A stretch of DNA of 64,000 bases from Streptomyces vietnamensis (GCF_000830005.1 NZ_CP010407.1:124001-188000), one strand, 5' to 3'. Shown: positions 42,684-54,260, counted from the stretch's first letter. A program made the numbers and translations. The notes: generated by a model from the sequence alone, not told the origin.

Positions 42684-43311
42684 CTACTTCATCCACAACG
42701 ACGAAACGGACATCAGCTCACATCCCGCCCTCTCATAAGACTCCGGGGCGAGCCGGGCGCGGAGCTGATTCTCGATTTCGGCAGTGCCGCGGAGCTCAGC
42801 GGCCATCCCCGGCACCGTGCGGGAGAGCCGATCCAGGTACACCTCCGCAGTGGCCAGGGCCCTGGGCCGGCGCGGACGGACCCCCAGCTCGGTCTCGGCC
42901 ACCCAGCGCAGGTCGTCCGACTCAAGCTCGACGACGAGATCGCCGAGGTCGACGATCTCCAGGTCCACCCCGAAGTCGTTCTTCGCCCGATCCCTCTGCT
43001 TCTTCTTCGAGATGTCGTTCGTCGAACGGTTCGTCACGAAGATGGCCGGCGCAGTACGCCCGTGCTGCTTGTGCTTCTGCAACTCGATGGTGAGCTTCGT
43101 TGGTCCACGTACGCTGCATACTGACCCACAGCGCGACGTCGATCTCGCCCTCGAACAAGGGGCGATCGTAGCCGTCGAGGCCGGTTTCACCGGTGGCGCT
43201 GGTGAGGCGGAGATTGGGGTAGCGCTTCCGGAGCACTCGCAGGGCCACCCGTTCCAGGGCCCGATCGTCCGTGAGCTGTTCCAGCGCCATCTTTGCGGTT
43301 TCGTACAGCAC
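42684..43311 (-). pseudogene. Nuclease-like N-terminal domain of a putative defence NTPase, frameshifted
   Basis: Frame A: MLYETAKMALEQLTDDRALE to TGETGLDGYDRPLFEGEIDV. After a shift near 43106 frame B continues: KLTIELQKHKQHGRTAPAIF, VTNRSTNDISKKKQRDRA and DFGVDLEIVDLGDLVVELES. This order suggests a restriction-endonuclease-like fold (E...D...ELQKHK) that usually precedes an NTPase. The frame ends soon after AELRGTAEIENQLRARLAPE, so the NTPase part is missing. Family naming is tentative. Confidence 0.5.
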
Positions 43312-43408
43312 CCCTCGCCCCTCCGCCTCACTGAGACCTGCGCGGGACCATTCTCCTCCACCTCGCTGCCGGACCGGTTAGTCGCTAGAGGCGGCCGTCC
43401 CGGGGCGG

Positions 43409-43497
43409 GTGGTCTTCGCGCGAGGGGGGTGTTCCGCGGGTCGCGGTGGTGATGCACAGGGCGGTGCCGTGGTCCCCGCGCGAGCGGGGGTGTAAGG
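43409..43497 (+). CRISPR. Relic type I-E CRISPR: two repeats, one spacer
   Basis: Repeat 1 (43409-43436, 28 bases) reads GTGGTCTTCGCGCGAGGGGG then GTGTTCCG; repeat 2 (43469-43497, 29 bases) reads GTGGTCCCCGCGCGAGCGGG then GGTGTAAGG. Both resemble the actinobacterial type I-E repeat with its CCCCGC-GCGA-GCGGGG hairpin. Spacing is one 32-base spacer (43437-43468), the type I-E norm. Both repeats are diverged and no cas gene is in the window. Bases 43498-43575 hold nothing else. Confidence 0.6.
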
Positions 43498-43575
43498 ATC
43501 ACGACTCGCGGCTCATCGCGGCCATAAGGGGGCGGGGCTGAGCGGCTGTCGTCCTTCGGTGCGAACTGCTCCCGC

Positions 43576-43761
43576 ATGGCGGTCGCTCTTCGGGGCCAGG
43601 GACGAGGCCGATCAAGATTCGGGCCATACACGGACCAGCCGCCTACAGCCAGGCCGAATCATGGCCGTTTCCGCTGGTCAGCGGCCACGCGAGGCGTGTA
43701 CCACCAGCACTCGAAGAACCTGCTGGTCAGCTACTCGCCGAAGAAGCTCGGCTTCGTCTGA
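43576..43761 (+). CDS. Possible micro-ORF with YHQ...SYSPKKLGF tail (copy 2)
   Basis: 61 codons from ATG 43576 ending VYHQHSKNLLVSYSPKKLGF then Val and TGA. Only the last 25 or so residues are similar to the copy ending at 5159; the start is therefore uncertain. An Arg-rich segment precedes the conserved tail in both. Function unknown. Confidence 0.35.
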   Translation: MAVALRGQGRGRSRFGPYTDQPPTARPNHGRFRWSAATRGVYHQHSKNLLVSYSPKKLGFV

Positions 43762-43845
43762 CCGTCCCCGCCAAGGCGGGCCGGGAGACACTGCGTGGGG
43801 CGACCGAGTCCCTGAGCCACGAAGTGGTCCTGCCGTGGAGAGCAG

Positions 43846-44310
43846 GTGATGCCGCCTCGCGCTTCCAGCGGTCCCGGCGGCGGAACGGAACACAGCCCTG
43901 TGACGACGCCGTGGACCGCGCCGACGCGCAGCAACACCAACGACTGCACCCGGTTCACCACCGTGATGCAAGCGATCCGGGTGCCCCGACCCGGACCCGG
44001 GCGGCCCCGCATCCGACCCGATCACGTCCTGGACGACAAGGGCTACAGCTCGAAAGCGATCCGCGCCCGGCGCGGCAGCCACAGAGGTCGGCCGTCGGCC
44101 TTCGACCGCGCGGTCTCCAAGCACCACCATGTCGCGGAACGGTGCTTCAACTACGTGAAGCAGTGCCGCGGCAGCGCCACCCGATACGACAAAGCCGCCG
44201 AACCCTACGAAGCAGCCGTCGCCCTCACCTCACTCTTGATGGGCGTGACATTGGACGACAGAACCTGGGTACAACCTGAAGCGAATCACGCGATTCTCGA
44301 ACGTTGCTGA
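43846..44310 (+). pseudogene. IS5-family transposase C-terminal remnant
   Basis: MQAIRVPRPGPGRPRIRPDH, VLDDKGYSSKAIRARRG, then a jump to VAERCFNYVKQCRGSATRYD and AAVALTSLLMG. The middle (IPERADQ region) is deleted and the N-terminal catalytic part is absent. Different from the 8701 and 37026 copies. Confidence 0.75.
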
Positions 44311-44326
44311 ACGGTAGAATCGCGGC

Positions 44327-44845
44327 ATGCTCGGAGATCCCGTGGTCGTGCTGCCGGAGGCCGAGTACCGACGTGTATGGGACCGTTTCTACGAGGATTT
44401 CAGCTTCCGTCCGAGTACGAGTACGATCAAGTGGCCGGCCATCGAGGAGCCCGTCGCGTCGGTGACCTGGAGCCTCGCCGCACTTGACGATGATCCGGGT
44501 GACGAGCGTCTGGACCGCCTGGTCGCGGTCGTCGAGCAGGGGCTGTCTTACTGCGTCGGCCCGTCGAGCACTCTGTTCGCCCTCGACTGGCAGCACACGT
44601 CGTACCGCTTCGCACCGCAGGGGGTCGGCGGTCCTGGGCGACCGGCCTGGCCGCTGAGCCCGTATCCCGACGGGGACTACTTCTTCTTCCTTGCGGAGGA
44701 CTTCCGCTTCGGCAGTTTTGGCCACCCTTGGGAAGGGTCTCTCTGCTTGTTCGGTGAGGAACTCCTCGACGTCGCGGCCACGGAAGTCGACAAGGTTCTT
44801 GGCCCGCCGATCCGCAGGTCGGGAAAGGCGGTAGGCCCGGCCTGA
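44327..44845 (+). CDS. DUF2716 family protein
   Basis: 172 residues. WDRFYEDFSFRPSTSTIKWP, EEPVASVTWSLAALDDD, TLFALDWQHTSYRF and SPYPDGDYFFFLAEDFRFGS, FGHPWEGSLCLFGEELL follow the DUF2716 pattern. Function is unknown. It survives intact between IS5 and ISL3 remnants. Confidence 0.8.
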   Translation: MLGDPVVVLPEAEYRRVWDRFYEDFSFRPSTSTIKWPAIEEPVASVTWSLAALDDDPGDERLDRLVAVVEQGLSYCVGPSSTLFALDWQHTSYRFAPQGVGGPGRPAWPLSPYPDGDYFFFLAEDFRFGSFGHPWEGSLCLFGEELLDVAATEVDKVLGPPIRRSGKAVGPA

Positions 44846-44859
44846 TCCTGGGCCCGGGC

Positions 44860-45939
44860 TCAGGATCTCGCGAGAATACGTGCCCGCAGCAGAAGGAAGG
44901 GCTCGTAGCGGTCCAGGGGGACGTTGCGCCGATCACGGGCGGACACGATCAGAACGTCGAGCTCGGTGTCGCGATAGCGCCGGGCGGTCTTCCGGTCCAG
45001 GCCGACTCTGCGAGCCACTTCGCTCAGCGGGTAGCCCTTGTCGAGCATGCGGTTGATGAGTTCGTATCGTTGCTGAACGCGCTGCACGATGAACGTGGGA
45101 GGCTGCGCCTCCAGCAGCGGCATGCGGGGTATCGGGGAAGGCGTCCGTTCCGCGTACTTCCGCAGGCAGGCTCGATGCTGCTGGCAGGTCTTCTCCACCG
45201 CTTGCGACAGATTCCGCAGCAGGTGCCAGCGGTCCGCAACCTCCATTGCAAGCGGCGCCGCTTCCTTGATCGCTCGCGTGTAAGCACTGGCTCGATCCCG
45301 GCAGACGATCTCCACTCCAGGATGGGCAACGAGCCAGGACGCGAGCGTCTCAGACGTGCGATCGGGTAGAACGTCGACGGGGCGACGCTTTTCCACGTCG
45401 ACGAGGATCGTGCCGTAGGTGTGTCCCCGTCTGAAGGCGAACTCGTCCACGCCCAGAATGCGCGGTGCCCGTTGTGCAACGGGTGGAGCGTGAAGGAGCT
45501 TCAGCAGCCGCATTCTCCCCGCTGGCACACCCGTTTTCCGACACAGCCTGGATCCGGGGCGCCCTCCGAGCTCAATCGTGATGGCGTGCAACAACTGACA
45601 CAGCCCCATGCTGGCCTGGCGGTGTCGCTCACTGACCCCGGCGATCTGCTCGACGAACGTACGACGCATGCACTCGGTGTTGTCACAGAAGAACCGGCGA
45701 ACCGTCAGCAGAATGATCGTCGACCGGTCGGCAACAGGGCGATCAGAGATCCTCCGTCCGTACCGGCTGTGGACGCGTTTCGACGGGACGCCGCAGGCAG
45801 AGCATGAGCGGAGGGGCGTTCGACTGAAAGCTCGGGCAATGACGAGACAGTCGTCGGCCCTGAAGCCCTCCATCACAACGCCGTCGGCGTCTGGGTACAG
45901 CAGCTCTTCGATCGATCGCGCAGTAGCCCCCACCGCCAA
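44860..45939 (-). pseudogene. ISL3-family transposase, C-terminally truncated
   Basis: 359 codons from TTG 45939. Zinc finger CSACGVPSKRVHSRYGRRIS, second Cys pair CDNTECMRRTF, catalytic Asp in ILGVDEFAFRRGHTYGTILV and VCRDRASAYTRA, then ADRWHLLRNLSQAVEKTCQQ. Family proteins are about 150 residues longer; the 3' end with the Glu is absent. The inward minus-strand sequence GGTTCTGTCCGCACTTCC ending at 46009 looks like the intact ISL3 terminal repeat; no partner is seen near 44850. Confidence 0.8.
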
Positions 45940-46130
45940 GAGCTGCCCAGGAGGAACGATCCGTCGTCCAAGGCGGCCGGACCTCGTTCACGGAAGTGCG
46001 GACAGAACCATTTTCAAGGATCCTCGTCAACGGCGTACGTCAGGCACTTCGTGGCCTCCACGACGCTGGGCGTGCCGCTCGGCGACAGCGGTCCGGCACC
46101 AGGTGCCCTGGAACCGGACGCGCACAGGAC

Positions 46131-46165
46131 GAGGGACCCCGGCCGCCGTACGGCCGGGGTCCCTC
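46131..46165 (-). terminator. Terminator hairpin after GH62 gene
   Basis: GAGGGACCCCGGCCG and CGGCCGGGGTCCCTC are perfect 15-base arms around CCGTA, 39 bases past the GH62 stop. Confidence 0.8.
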
Positions 46166-46203
46166 AAGGCGTTGAGTATCGGCTATCAGGTGGACCGGGC
46201 GGG

Positions 46204-48026
<1,823 letters not shown>

Positions 48027-48730
48027 TCAATCCACGTTCGCCACCTTCCACAGCTGGATGCCGGCGTTCGTGTCCGCCGCCTGAACGAGCCGGGCCCCTG
48101 CCGAGGTCGACGCGCCTGACACGTCGACCAGCTTGCCGCTGTTCACGTTCTTGATCTCGTAGTAGCCGTTTCCGGCGTCGATGAGCGTCCAGCGCTGGTC
48201 CGGCTGGCGATCCGGACCCTGATCATGTGGGGCCCGCGGCGAGATCCGTCTTCTCGAACAGCGGCACCCGCTTCGTCACCGTCGCGGCGTAGGCGTCGAT
48301 GCCCGCCTGGGCCAGGGCGCCGTCGAGGTAGACGTCCACCTTGCCCATGTTGGGCTGCGCCATGCCGAGGTAGCGGACGTCCGAGCCGGTGAACGCGTAC
48401 TCGGTGTGGTTGCCCGCGGTGCTGGTGAACCTCTCGGACCCGTTCATGCCCTTCGCGTCGGTCCGGTTCGACCACGTGCCGGAGCAGGTGACACCGGCCG
48501 CCCTGTCGTCGACGTGGTTCCAGCGCTGCCGCACGATCGAGTTCGACGCGGCGGACGCGTTGCCCTGCGCGTTCACGACGTAGAGGTGGTGGTCACCCGC
48601 CGTCTGCGGGACGCTGATGGTCGCCGAGACGCCGCTCGCGCTGGCCGTGGTGGGACCGGCGGCGAACGTCGTCGTACCGACGGGGGCGAGCCAGAGGGTC
48701 TTGGTCCCGTCTCCGGGGCTGCACACCGGA
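48027..48730 (-). pseudogene. C-terminal remnant of a secreted glycosidase with CBM13 tail
   Basis: Three frames in sequence give TLWLAPVGTTTFAAGPTTAS, GSERFTSTAGNHTEYAFTGS, PNMGKVDVYLDGALAQAGID and, in another frame, DQRWTLIDAGNGYYEIKNVN then GARLVQAADTNAGIQLWKVA. These are carbohydrate-binding modules of extracellular hydrolases. The catalytic domain is missing and frames shift near 48220. Confidence 0.65.
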
Positions 48731-48734
48731 ATGG

Positions 48735-49141
48735 TCATCACACCGGTCGCCACCGCGCTGGCCGCCACCCGGATCTCCGACGAGCAGCTGGCCGAGGTGG
48801 AACGGCACCTGGACGCCATGCGCGACGCCCATGACGACGTGGAGCGGCTCAACGCCCACGATGCCGCGTTCCACCGCGCTGTCATCTCGGCCACGGGCAA
48901 CGAGACCCTGGCCACGGTCCTGGAGGGCGTCTCCGGGCGTACGCTGCGCGCCCGCATCTGGCGCGGTCTGGTCGACACCCAGGCCGCGGGCCGGACCATC
49001 TCCGAGCACGAGGCGATCTTCCGGGCACTGTCGATCCGCGACGCCTCCCTCAGCCAGGCCGCTGCGTTGATGCACGTCAGCAACACCGCGCAGTGGCTGA
49101 GCGAGCACTTTCGTTCGGGAGAAGCCCTCCCGTGGACATGA
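48735..49141 (+). pseudogene. GntR-family (FadR/FCD) regulator, HTH lost
   Basis: LAATRISDEQLAEVERHLDA, LNAHDAAFHRAVISATGNET and EHEAIFRALSIRDASLSQAA form the FCD sensor helices with metal-binding His residues. The GntR HTH is absent; upstream is the antisense glycosidase relic. Confidence 0.7.
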
Positions 49142-49265
49142 AAGCCGAGGGACGAGAGGCGCAGCGCCGCCACTGACAGGCGGACCGGACGGCCCACCGC
49201 GCTCATCAGCACCGCCGCAGTGCCCGACATCAGCCCATGTGAGCATCTGCGCCGTCGCGCGGTGC

Positions 49266-50048
49266 CTACGGGACGGGACGGGCGGCACGGATGCCGCGCG
49301 GGGACGCCCCGAGTTCACGACGGCAGGTCTTGTTGAACGCCTGCAGGTCGGGAATGCCGACCGAGGCGGCTACGGCGGGGATGGAGAGCGTGGTGGCGCG
49401 CAGGAAGTGTCGAGCCCGCTCCATCCGCCGGGCCCGGATGTAGCCGACCACCGTCTCCCCCGTGGCAGCCCGGAACAGCCGGGTCAGGTGGTTGTGGGAG
49501 ACGCCGACCGTCTTCGCGATCTCCGGCACCGCCAGGGGCTCCGTCAGCCGCGCCTCGATCAAGGCCACCGCGGCTGCCACCGCGGGATGGACGGCTTGCG
49601 CGCTCCGATCCTGTGGCGGGGCGAGCCGGGCGACCCGCCACAGGGCGCCCCACACCTCGGCGACCGCCCGTGACGGCGTGTGCGGCCAGGCGGCCAACGC
49701 CTGCCGCAGCTGCACGGCGAGGAAATCCAGTTCTGGACCGGCCGGCTGAATCACCGGGATGCTCGTGGCCGCTCCCCTGGCGCCCAGGCGGAGGTGGACG
49801 TAGAGGTGCTCGGAGCGGCCCCGGTAGCGGTAGCGGACTTCGGTCCCGGGCGGTACGAGGCTGACCCGGCCGGGGCGGATCGAGTGCTCGGTACCGTCGA
49901 CCGTCAAGTCGGCGTCGTAGCTGTACAGGTGGAGCTGCCACAGGTCCGGCAGCGAGAACACGTCCACGTGGCCGGCCGGCCCGTGCACGCCGATGCCGAC
50001 GGCGGCGAGTTCCGGAGGCTCGTCGAGGCGGGCGATGACCGTGTGCAT
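49266..50048 (-). CDS. AraC-family transcriptional regulator
   Basis: 260 residues from ATG 50048. N-terminal cupin with WQLHLYSYDADLTVDG and PGRVSLVPPGTEVRYRYRG; C-terminal HTHs LAVPEIAKTVGVSHNHLTRL and IPAVAASVGIPDLQAFNKTC. The form is typical of sugar-responsive AraC proteins. Divergent from the PhyH-like gene, 144 bases away, which it probably controls. Confidence 0.88.
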   Translation of the reverse strand: MHTVIARLDEPPELAAVGIGVHGPAGHVDVFSLPDLWQLHLYSYDADLTVDGTEHSIRPGRVSLVPPGTEVRYRYRGRSEHLYVHLRLGARGAATSIPVIQPAGPELDFLAVQLRQALAAWPHTPSRAVAEVWGALWRVARLAPPQDRSAQAVHPAVAAAVALIEARLTEPLAVPEIAKTVGVSHNHLTRLFRAATGETVVGYIRARRMERARHFLRATTLSIPAVAASVGIPDLQAFNKTCRRELGASPRGIRAARPVP

Positions 50049-50192
50049 GGTCACGAGTCCTACCACGGCGTCCGCGGCCCGATCCAGGGGCGTGGACCTC
50101 GATTCACCGCAGGACGGCATGGTGAGAATCGACCACTACTGGGTGAACGCGGCCCACCCGGCGGGGCCGCGGGCAGGCCTAGCGTGGCCGCC

Positions 50193-51008
50193 ATGGAGAA
50201 CAGGAAGGAACTGCTCAGCTCAGTACAGATGGCGCGCTTCGTCGCGCGCGGATCGCTGCGGCTGGACGCCGTGGTCCCGGCGGAGCTGAACGCCGAGGGC
50301 CTGAAGGTGCTGGCTGACGACGTGCCGCCGGTTCCGTACGGGACGCCGTTGTCCGCGGCCTACCCCGAGGGCTCGTTCGTCCGCAGGCTGCTCGAACTGC
50401 CGCGGGTCGCAGGGGCGCTGCGCAGCCTGGTGGGCCCCGAGCCGTGGGTGGACCACCACTTCGTGCACACCCGCGAACCCCGCGGCGGCGACGCCCAGGC
50501 GTTGCACGGGGACGCCATCATCGACGTCCGGCCGGACGCCTTCGATGTGCAGCTGATGTACTACCCGCAGGCGGTGACGCTGGAGATGGGCGGCACCCTC
50601 AGCGTGCCGGGCAGCCATCTGCGCCGGACCAACGAGTCGGACACCGGCCGCTACCAGAACCTGCGCGGCCAGGACCGGCTGGTCTGCCCGGCCGGGACGG
50701 TGGTGTTTCTACACCACGGCCTCTGGCACGGGGGCAGGCGCAACGACAGCGACACGCTGCGCTACATGTTCAAGATCCGCTTCAATCCGACGGTGCGTCA
50801 ACAACGGCTGTGGGACACCTCGGATCTCCACGATCCGCAGGTGAACGCGGAGTTGGACGCGATGTTCCCGTGGTACGAGGGGGCGACCGGTCGCCTGGAG
50901 CGGTACAACCGCATCCTGCTGTGGCGGGCGCTGACCGGCGACGACAGCTACGACCTCGACCACTGGGTGACCAGGGTCTCCAACCGCCCGAAGGGAACCG
51001 TGGCATGA
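50193..51008 (+). CDS. Phytanoyl-CoA dioxygenase (PhyH) family protein
   Basis: 271 residues from ATG 50193. Fe(II)/2-oxoglutarate facial triad fits LHGDAIIDVRP (HxD) and LWHGGRRNDSD (distal His and Arg). QLMYYPQAVTLEMGGTLSVP, GSHLRRTN lie between. Substrate unknown; the AraC partner and glycosidase context suggest carbohydrate-related or specialised metabolism. Confidence 0.82.
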   Translation: MENRKELLSSVQMARFVARGSLRLDAVVPAELNAEGLKVLADDVPPVPYGTPLSAAYPEGSFVRRLLELPRVAGALRSLVGPEPWVDHHFVHTREPRGGDAQALHGDAIIDVRPDAFDVQLMYYPQAVTLEMGGTLSVPGSHLRRTNESDTGRYQNLRGQDRLVCPAGTVVFLHHGLWHGGRRNDSDTLRYMFKIRFNPTVRQQRLWDTSDLHDPQVNAELDAMFPWYEGATGRLERYNRILLWRALTGDDSYDLDHWVTRVSNRPKGTVA

Positions 51009-51340
51009 CGACCGAAGCGATTCTTCCCGCCCGGGCCGGCACCGCGGACGCCACCGCCCCGGTGCTGCGGCAGCAGGTGCTCGTGCTGTACCTGGCGGAC
51101 TCGTCGCTGGACTCCCATGTCGTCGGCTGGTCGCGTTACGACGGCACCGGCCGCACCTCGCCCACCACCGGCGACAGCGACGAGCCGCCGTACGAGTCGG
51201 GGGTGGCGGCGCTCCGGGACGGCTGGCGGCTGTTCCAGGCCGCCCAGCTGATCCCGCCGTACCCGGGTCACGAGTACGACGTCTCCTTCCTCAAGCACGA
51301 GTTCTTCTTCGAACGGATCGTCGACGCATCGGCGCCATGA
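51005..51340 (+). CDS. Unknown protein coupled to PhyH-like gene
   Basis: 111 residues; ATG overlaps the PhyH stop (ATGA). LRQQVLVLYLADSSLDSHVV, VAALRDGWRLFQAAQLIPPY and GHEYDVSFLKHEFFFERIVD are distinctive and look like a compact alpha/beta fold. I do not recognise it. The coupling suggests a partner or next step for the oxygenase. Confidence 0.65.
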   Translation: MTTEAILPARAGTADATAPVLRQQVLVLYLADSSLDSHVVGWSRYDGTGRTSPTTGDSDEPPYESGVAALRDGWRLFQAAQLIPPYPGHEYDVSFLKHEFFFERIVDASAP

Positions 51341-51840
51341 CACGCCAGGGGGACCATCGGCCCGCCCCGGCCCGCCTCCTGGATCGTGGCGGTCGGTCGG
51401 TGCGGCCCCCCAATCCTCCTGACGATGCCGCCGCCCGGTGAGCAGCTTTGTCGACCCGGGACCGTCATCGCGGCTCCTGCGCCCGTTCCCGGCCGTGGGA
51501 TGTTCAGCGCGAGGGCGAACGTGCTATTTCTTGGAGTGCACTTCGTCGGGCGGGGGCGCGGAACCAACCCGCCGACGTAGGGATCCCGAACCGGCGAACG
51601 CGGCGGATCAGGGCATCATTTGTGAGCGCTAACAGAACTCCCGACGGAACCGAACAGGCCTGTGGCCGGACGGCTCCGGACGTGGCCCCGGGCGGACGAG
51701 GAAGCTTCCGCGCCGAGCACGGCTCGTTGGCCGCTGCGGTGACCGCGTCGCCCCTGTGTCCCACGACTGCCCTGCTGCCGAGGGTGTGGCGCGGCACCCG
51801 TCGGGCACTGGACCAGGACCATCCCCTGAACGAGGACGAA
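51341..51840. other. Gene-free upstream region of GH36
   Basis: The GH36 frame remains open back to 51448 but sequence before 51841 is not family-like. It holds one operator at 51621. Confidence 0.45.
51621..51634. promoter_or_regulatory. LacI-family operator (GH36)
   Basis: TGTGAGCGCTAACA, identical to the GH62 site, 207 bases before the GH36 ATG. Confidence 0.7.
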
Positions 51841-53985
51841 ATGACTGAGGCGAATCTCGTCGTACTGTCGGCCGGTGATACGGCCCTCGCGCTCGACGCC
51901 ACCGGACCCGAGATGCCCCGGGTATTGCACTGGGGCGTCGATCCCGGCTTCCGCGCCGACGATGCCGCGCAGGTACTCGACGCCATGGGCCGGACCTCGC
52001 GCCACCAGGCCGGGAGCCTGATGCCTTCCCAGGGGCGGGGCTGGGGTTGGTTCGGACGTCCGACCCTCGCCGGGCACCGCGACGGCCGGGTCCGCCCGAC
52101 GCGCTTCGAGCTCGCCGAACCGGTCGCCGTACGCGCCCAGGACGGCCGGGGCGGCACCGTCCACGTGCGGGCCCTGGACCCCGGCGCGGGGCTCGCGCTG
52201 CACACCGAGCTGCAGATGACGGAGCAGGGCGTGGTGCGGCTGCGCCACACCCTGACCAACACGGCGACGGACACCTACACCCTGGACGTGCTGGCCTGCG
52301 TGCTGCCGGTCCCCGCCCACGCCGCGGAACTGCTGGACTTCGCCGGCCGCTGGGCCCGTGAGCGCTCCCCGCAGCGCTCCCCGCTGCGGCAGGGCGTCTG
52401 GTCGAGGGAGAACCGGCGCGGCCGCACGGGCTTCGACGCCGGGCTGCTGCTCGCCGGCAGCGAGGGCTTCGGCTTCCGGCACGGCGAGGTCTGGGGCGTG
52501 CACCCCGCCTGGAGCGGCAACCACGTCCAGTACGCGGAGCGGCTGGCCGACGGGACGACGGTCCTCGGCGGCGGCGAACTGCTGGACGCGGGTGAGATCC
52601 GGCTGGCGGAGGGCGAGTCCTACCGAACCCCGTGGGTGTACTTCGCGACCTCCGGCACGGGTCTGGACGGAATCAGCCGAGGATTCCACGACATGCTCCG
52701 GGCCCGGCCACAGCACCCGACCACCGCCCGGCCGGTCACCATGAACATCTGGGAGGCGGTCTACTTCGACCACGACCCCGAACGGGTACGCGCCCTCGCG
52801 AACACCGCGGCAGCGGTCGGCGTGGAACGGTTCGTCGTGGACGACGGCTGGTTCCGCCACCGCCGCCACGACCGGGCCGGCCTCGGCGACTGGTACGTCG
52901 ACGAGAAGGTGTGGCCCGACGGACTCCGCCCGCTCGCCGACCACGTCCACGGGCTCGGCATGCAGTTCGGCCTCTGGTTCGAGCCCGAGATGGTCAACCC
53001 CGACTCCGACCTGGCCCGCGCCCACCCCGACTGGTTCCTCGCCGACCCCGACCGCCTCCCGTTCGAACAGCGCAGCCAGCACGTCCTGGACGTCGCGCAC
53101 CCCGACGCCCACGCCTACCTGCTGGAGCGGATCAGCACCCTCGTCGGGGACGTGGGCGTCGACTACATCAAGTGGGACCACAACCGCGACCTCGCCGACG
53201 CCGTCCACGACGGCCGACCCGGCGTGCACGCGCAGACCACGGCCGTCTACCGGCTCCTGGACGAACTGCGCGGCCGCCACACCGGCCTTGAGATCGAGTC
53301 CTGCTCCTCCGGCGGAGCCCGCGCCGACCTCGGCATCCTCGAACGCACCGACCGGATCTGGGGATCGGACAACATCGACCCGATCGAACGCCAGGCCATC
53401 CAGCGCTGGACCGGCCTGCTCCTGCCCTACGAGCTGATCGGCTCCCACATCGGCTCCGCCCCCGCCCACATCAGCCACCGCGACACCACGCTCGCCCTCC
53501 GCTGCGCCACCGCCCTGTTCGGACACGCCGGCATCGAATCCGACATCTCGAACTGGTCGCAGGACGACCTGGCCGCGCTGACCGCGTGGGTCAGCGCCTA
53601 CAAGCAGCTGCGCCCGCTGCTCCACGGCGGCGACGTCGTCCGTACCGACCACCCCGACCCGGCCGCCTGGGTGCACGGCGTCGTCTCGCGGGACCGGGCC
53701 CACGCCGTCTTCGCGTACGTCCAGCTGGAGACCTCCGTCGCCGAGAACGGCGCGCCCGTACGCCTCCCGGGCCTGGACCCCGAGACCCGCTACGTCCTGC
53801 GGGTGCGCCCCGAACTCTCCTCCCCCGAGCACACCTGGCCCGCCTGGGCGCGGCGTACGACCGCACTCACCCTCACCGGCCGGTACCTCGCCCGAGTCGG
53901 CCTCGCAGCCCCTGACCTGACCAACCGTCCGGGCCACGTGTTGGTGGTCGAGGCGCAGGCGCAGCCGTCGGCCTCACAGGAGTAG
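51841..53985 (+). CDS. GH36 alpha-galactosidase
   Basis: 714 residues from ATG 51841. N-terminal beta-sandwich, then the TIM barrel with VERFVVDDGWFRHRR, GLWFEPEMVNPDSDLARAHP, nucleophile Asp in VDYIKWDHNRD and acid/base Asp in DRIWGSDNIDPIERQ; ESCSSGGARAD is also conserved. No signal peptide, so intracellular. It releases galactose from imported oligosaccharides such as galactomannan or raffinose types. Confidence 0.95.
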   Translation: MTEANLVVLSAGDTALALDATGPEMPRVLHWGVDPGFRADDAAQVLDAMGRTSRHQAGSLMPSQGRGWGWFGRPTLAGHRDGRVRPTRFELAEPVAVRAQDGRGGTVHVRALDPGAGLALHTELQMTEQGVVRLRHTLTNTATDTYTLDVLACVLPVPAHAAELLDFAGRWARERSPQRSPLRQGVWSRENRRGRTGFDAGLLLAGSEGFGFRHGEVWGVHPAWSGNHVQYAERLADGTTVLGGGELLDAGEIRLAEGESYRTPWVYFATSGTGLDGISRGFHDMLRARPQHPTTARPVTMNIWEAVYFDHDPERVRALANTAAAVGVERFVVDDGWFRHRRHDRAGLGDWYVDEKVWPDGLRPLADHVHGLGMQFGLWFEPEMVNPDSDLARAHPDWFLADPDRLPFEQRSQHVLDVAHPDAHAYLLERISTLVGDVGVDYIKWDHNRDLADAVHDGRPGVHAQTTAVYRLLDELRGRHTGLEIESCSSGGARADLGILERTDRIWGSDNIDPIERQAIQRWTGLLLPYELIGSHIGSAPAHISHRDTTLALRCATALFGHAGIESDISNWSQDDLAALTAWVSAYKQLRPLLHGGDVVRTDHPDPAAWVHGVVSRDRAHAVFAYVQLETSVAENGAPVRLPGLDPETRYVLRVRPELSSPEHTWPAWARRTTALTLTGRYLARVGLAAPDLTNRPGHVLVVEAQAQPSASQE

Positions 53986-54260
53986 TCCTCCGCCCACCAC
54001 CCCGAGTACGTCGTTCGCCGGGGCCCTGTCCCCCGGGTTACTGGTGGTGATACCCGTCGCCCCCCCGTTCCCCGGACCCGTCCCAGCCACTGGCGGGCCC
54101 CGGCGAGCGCCGCCTCGGACCGTCCCGCCGGCGGCGCCAGTCCCGGCACCCGACCTGCTTGACCGCTACTGCCGCCCACGACCCGTATGAGCACCTCGGG
54201 AACTCGCCGCGCCACCACCTGCGACAAGCGCCGTCAGAGCGTCCCGATGGACACCCAGGT

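Noticed and set aside
51616..53937. Minus-strand open frame of 773 codons
   Set aside because: Antisense to the GH36 gene, whose catalytic motifs are intact.
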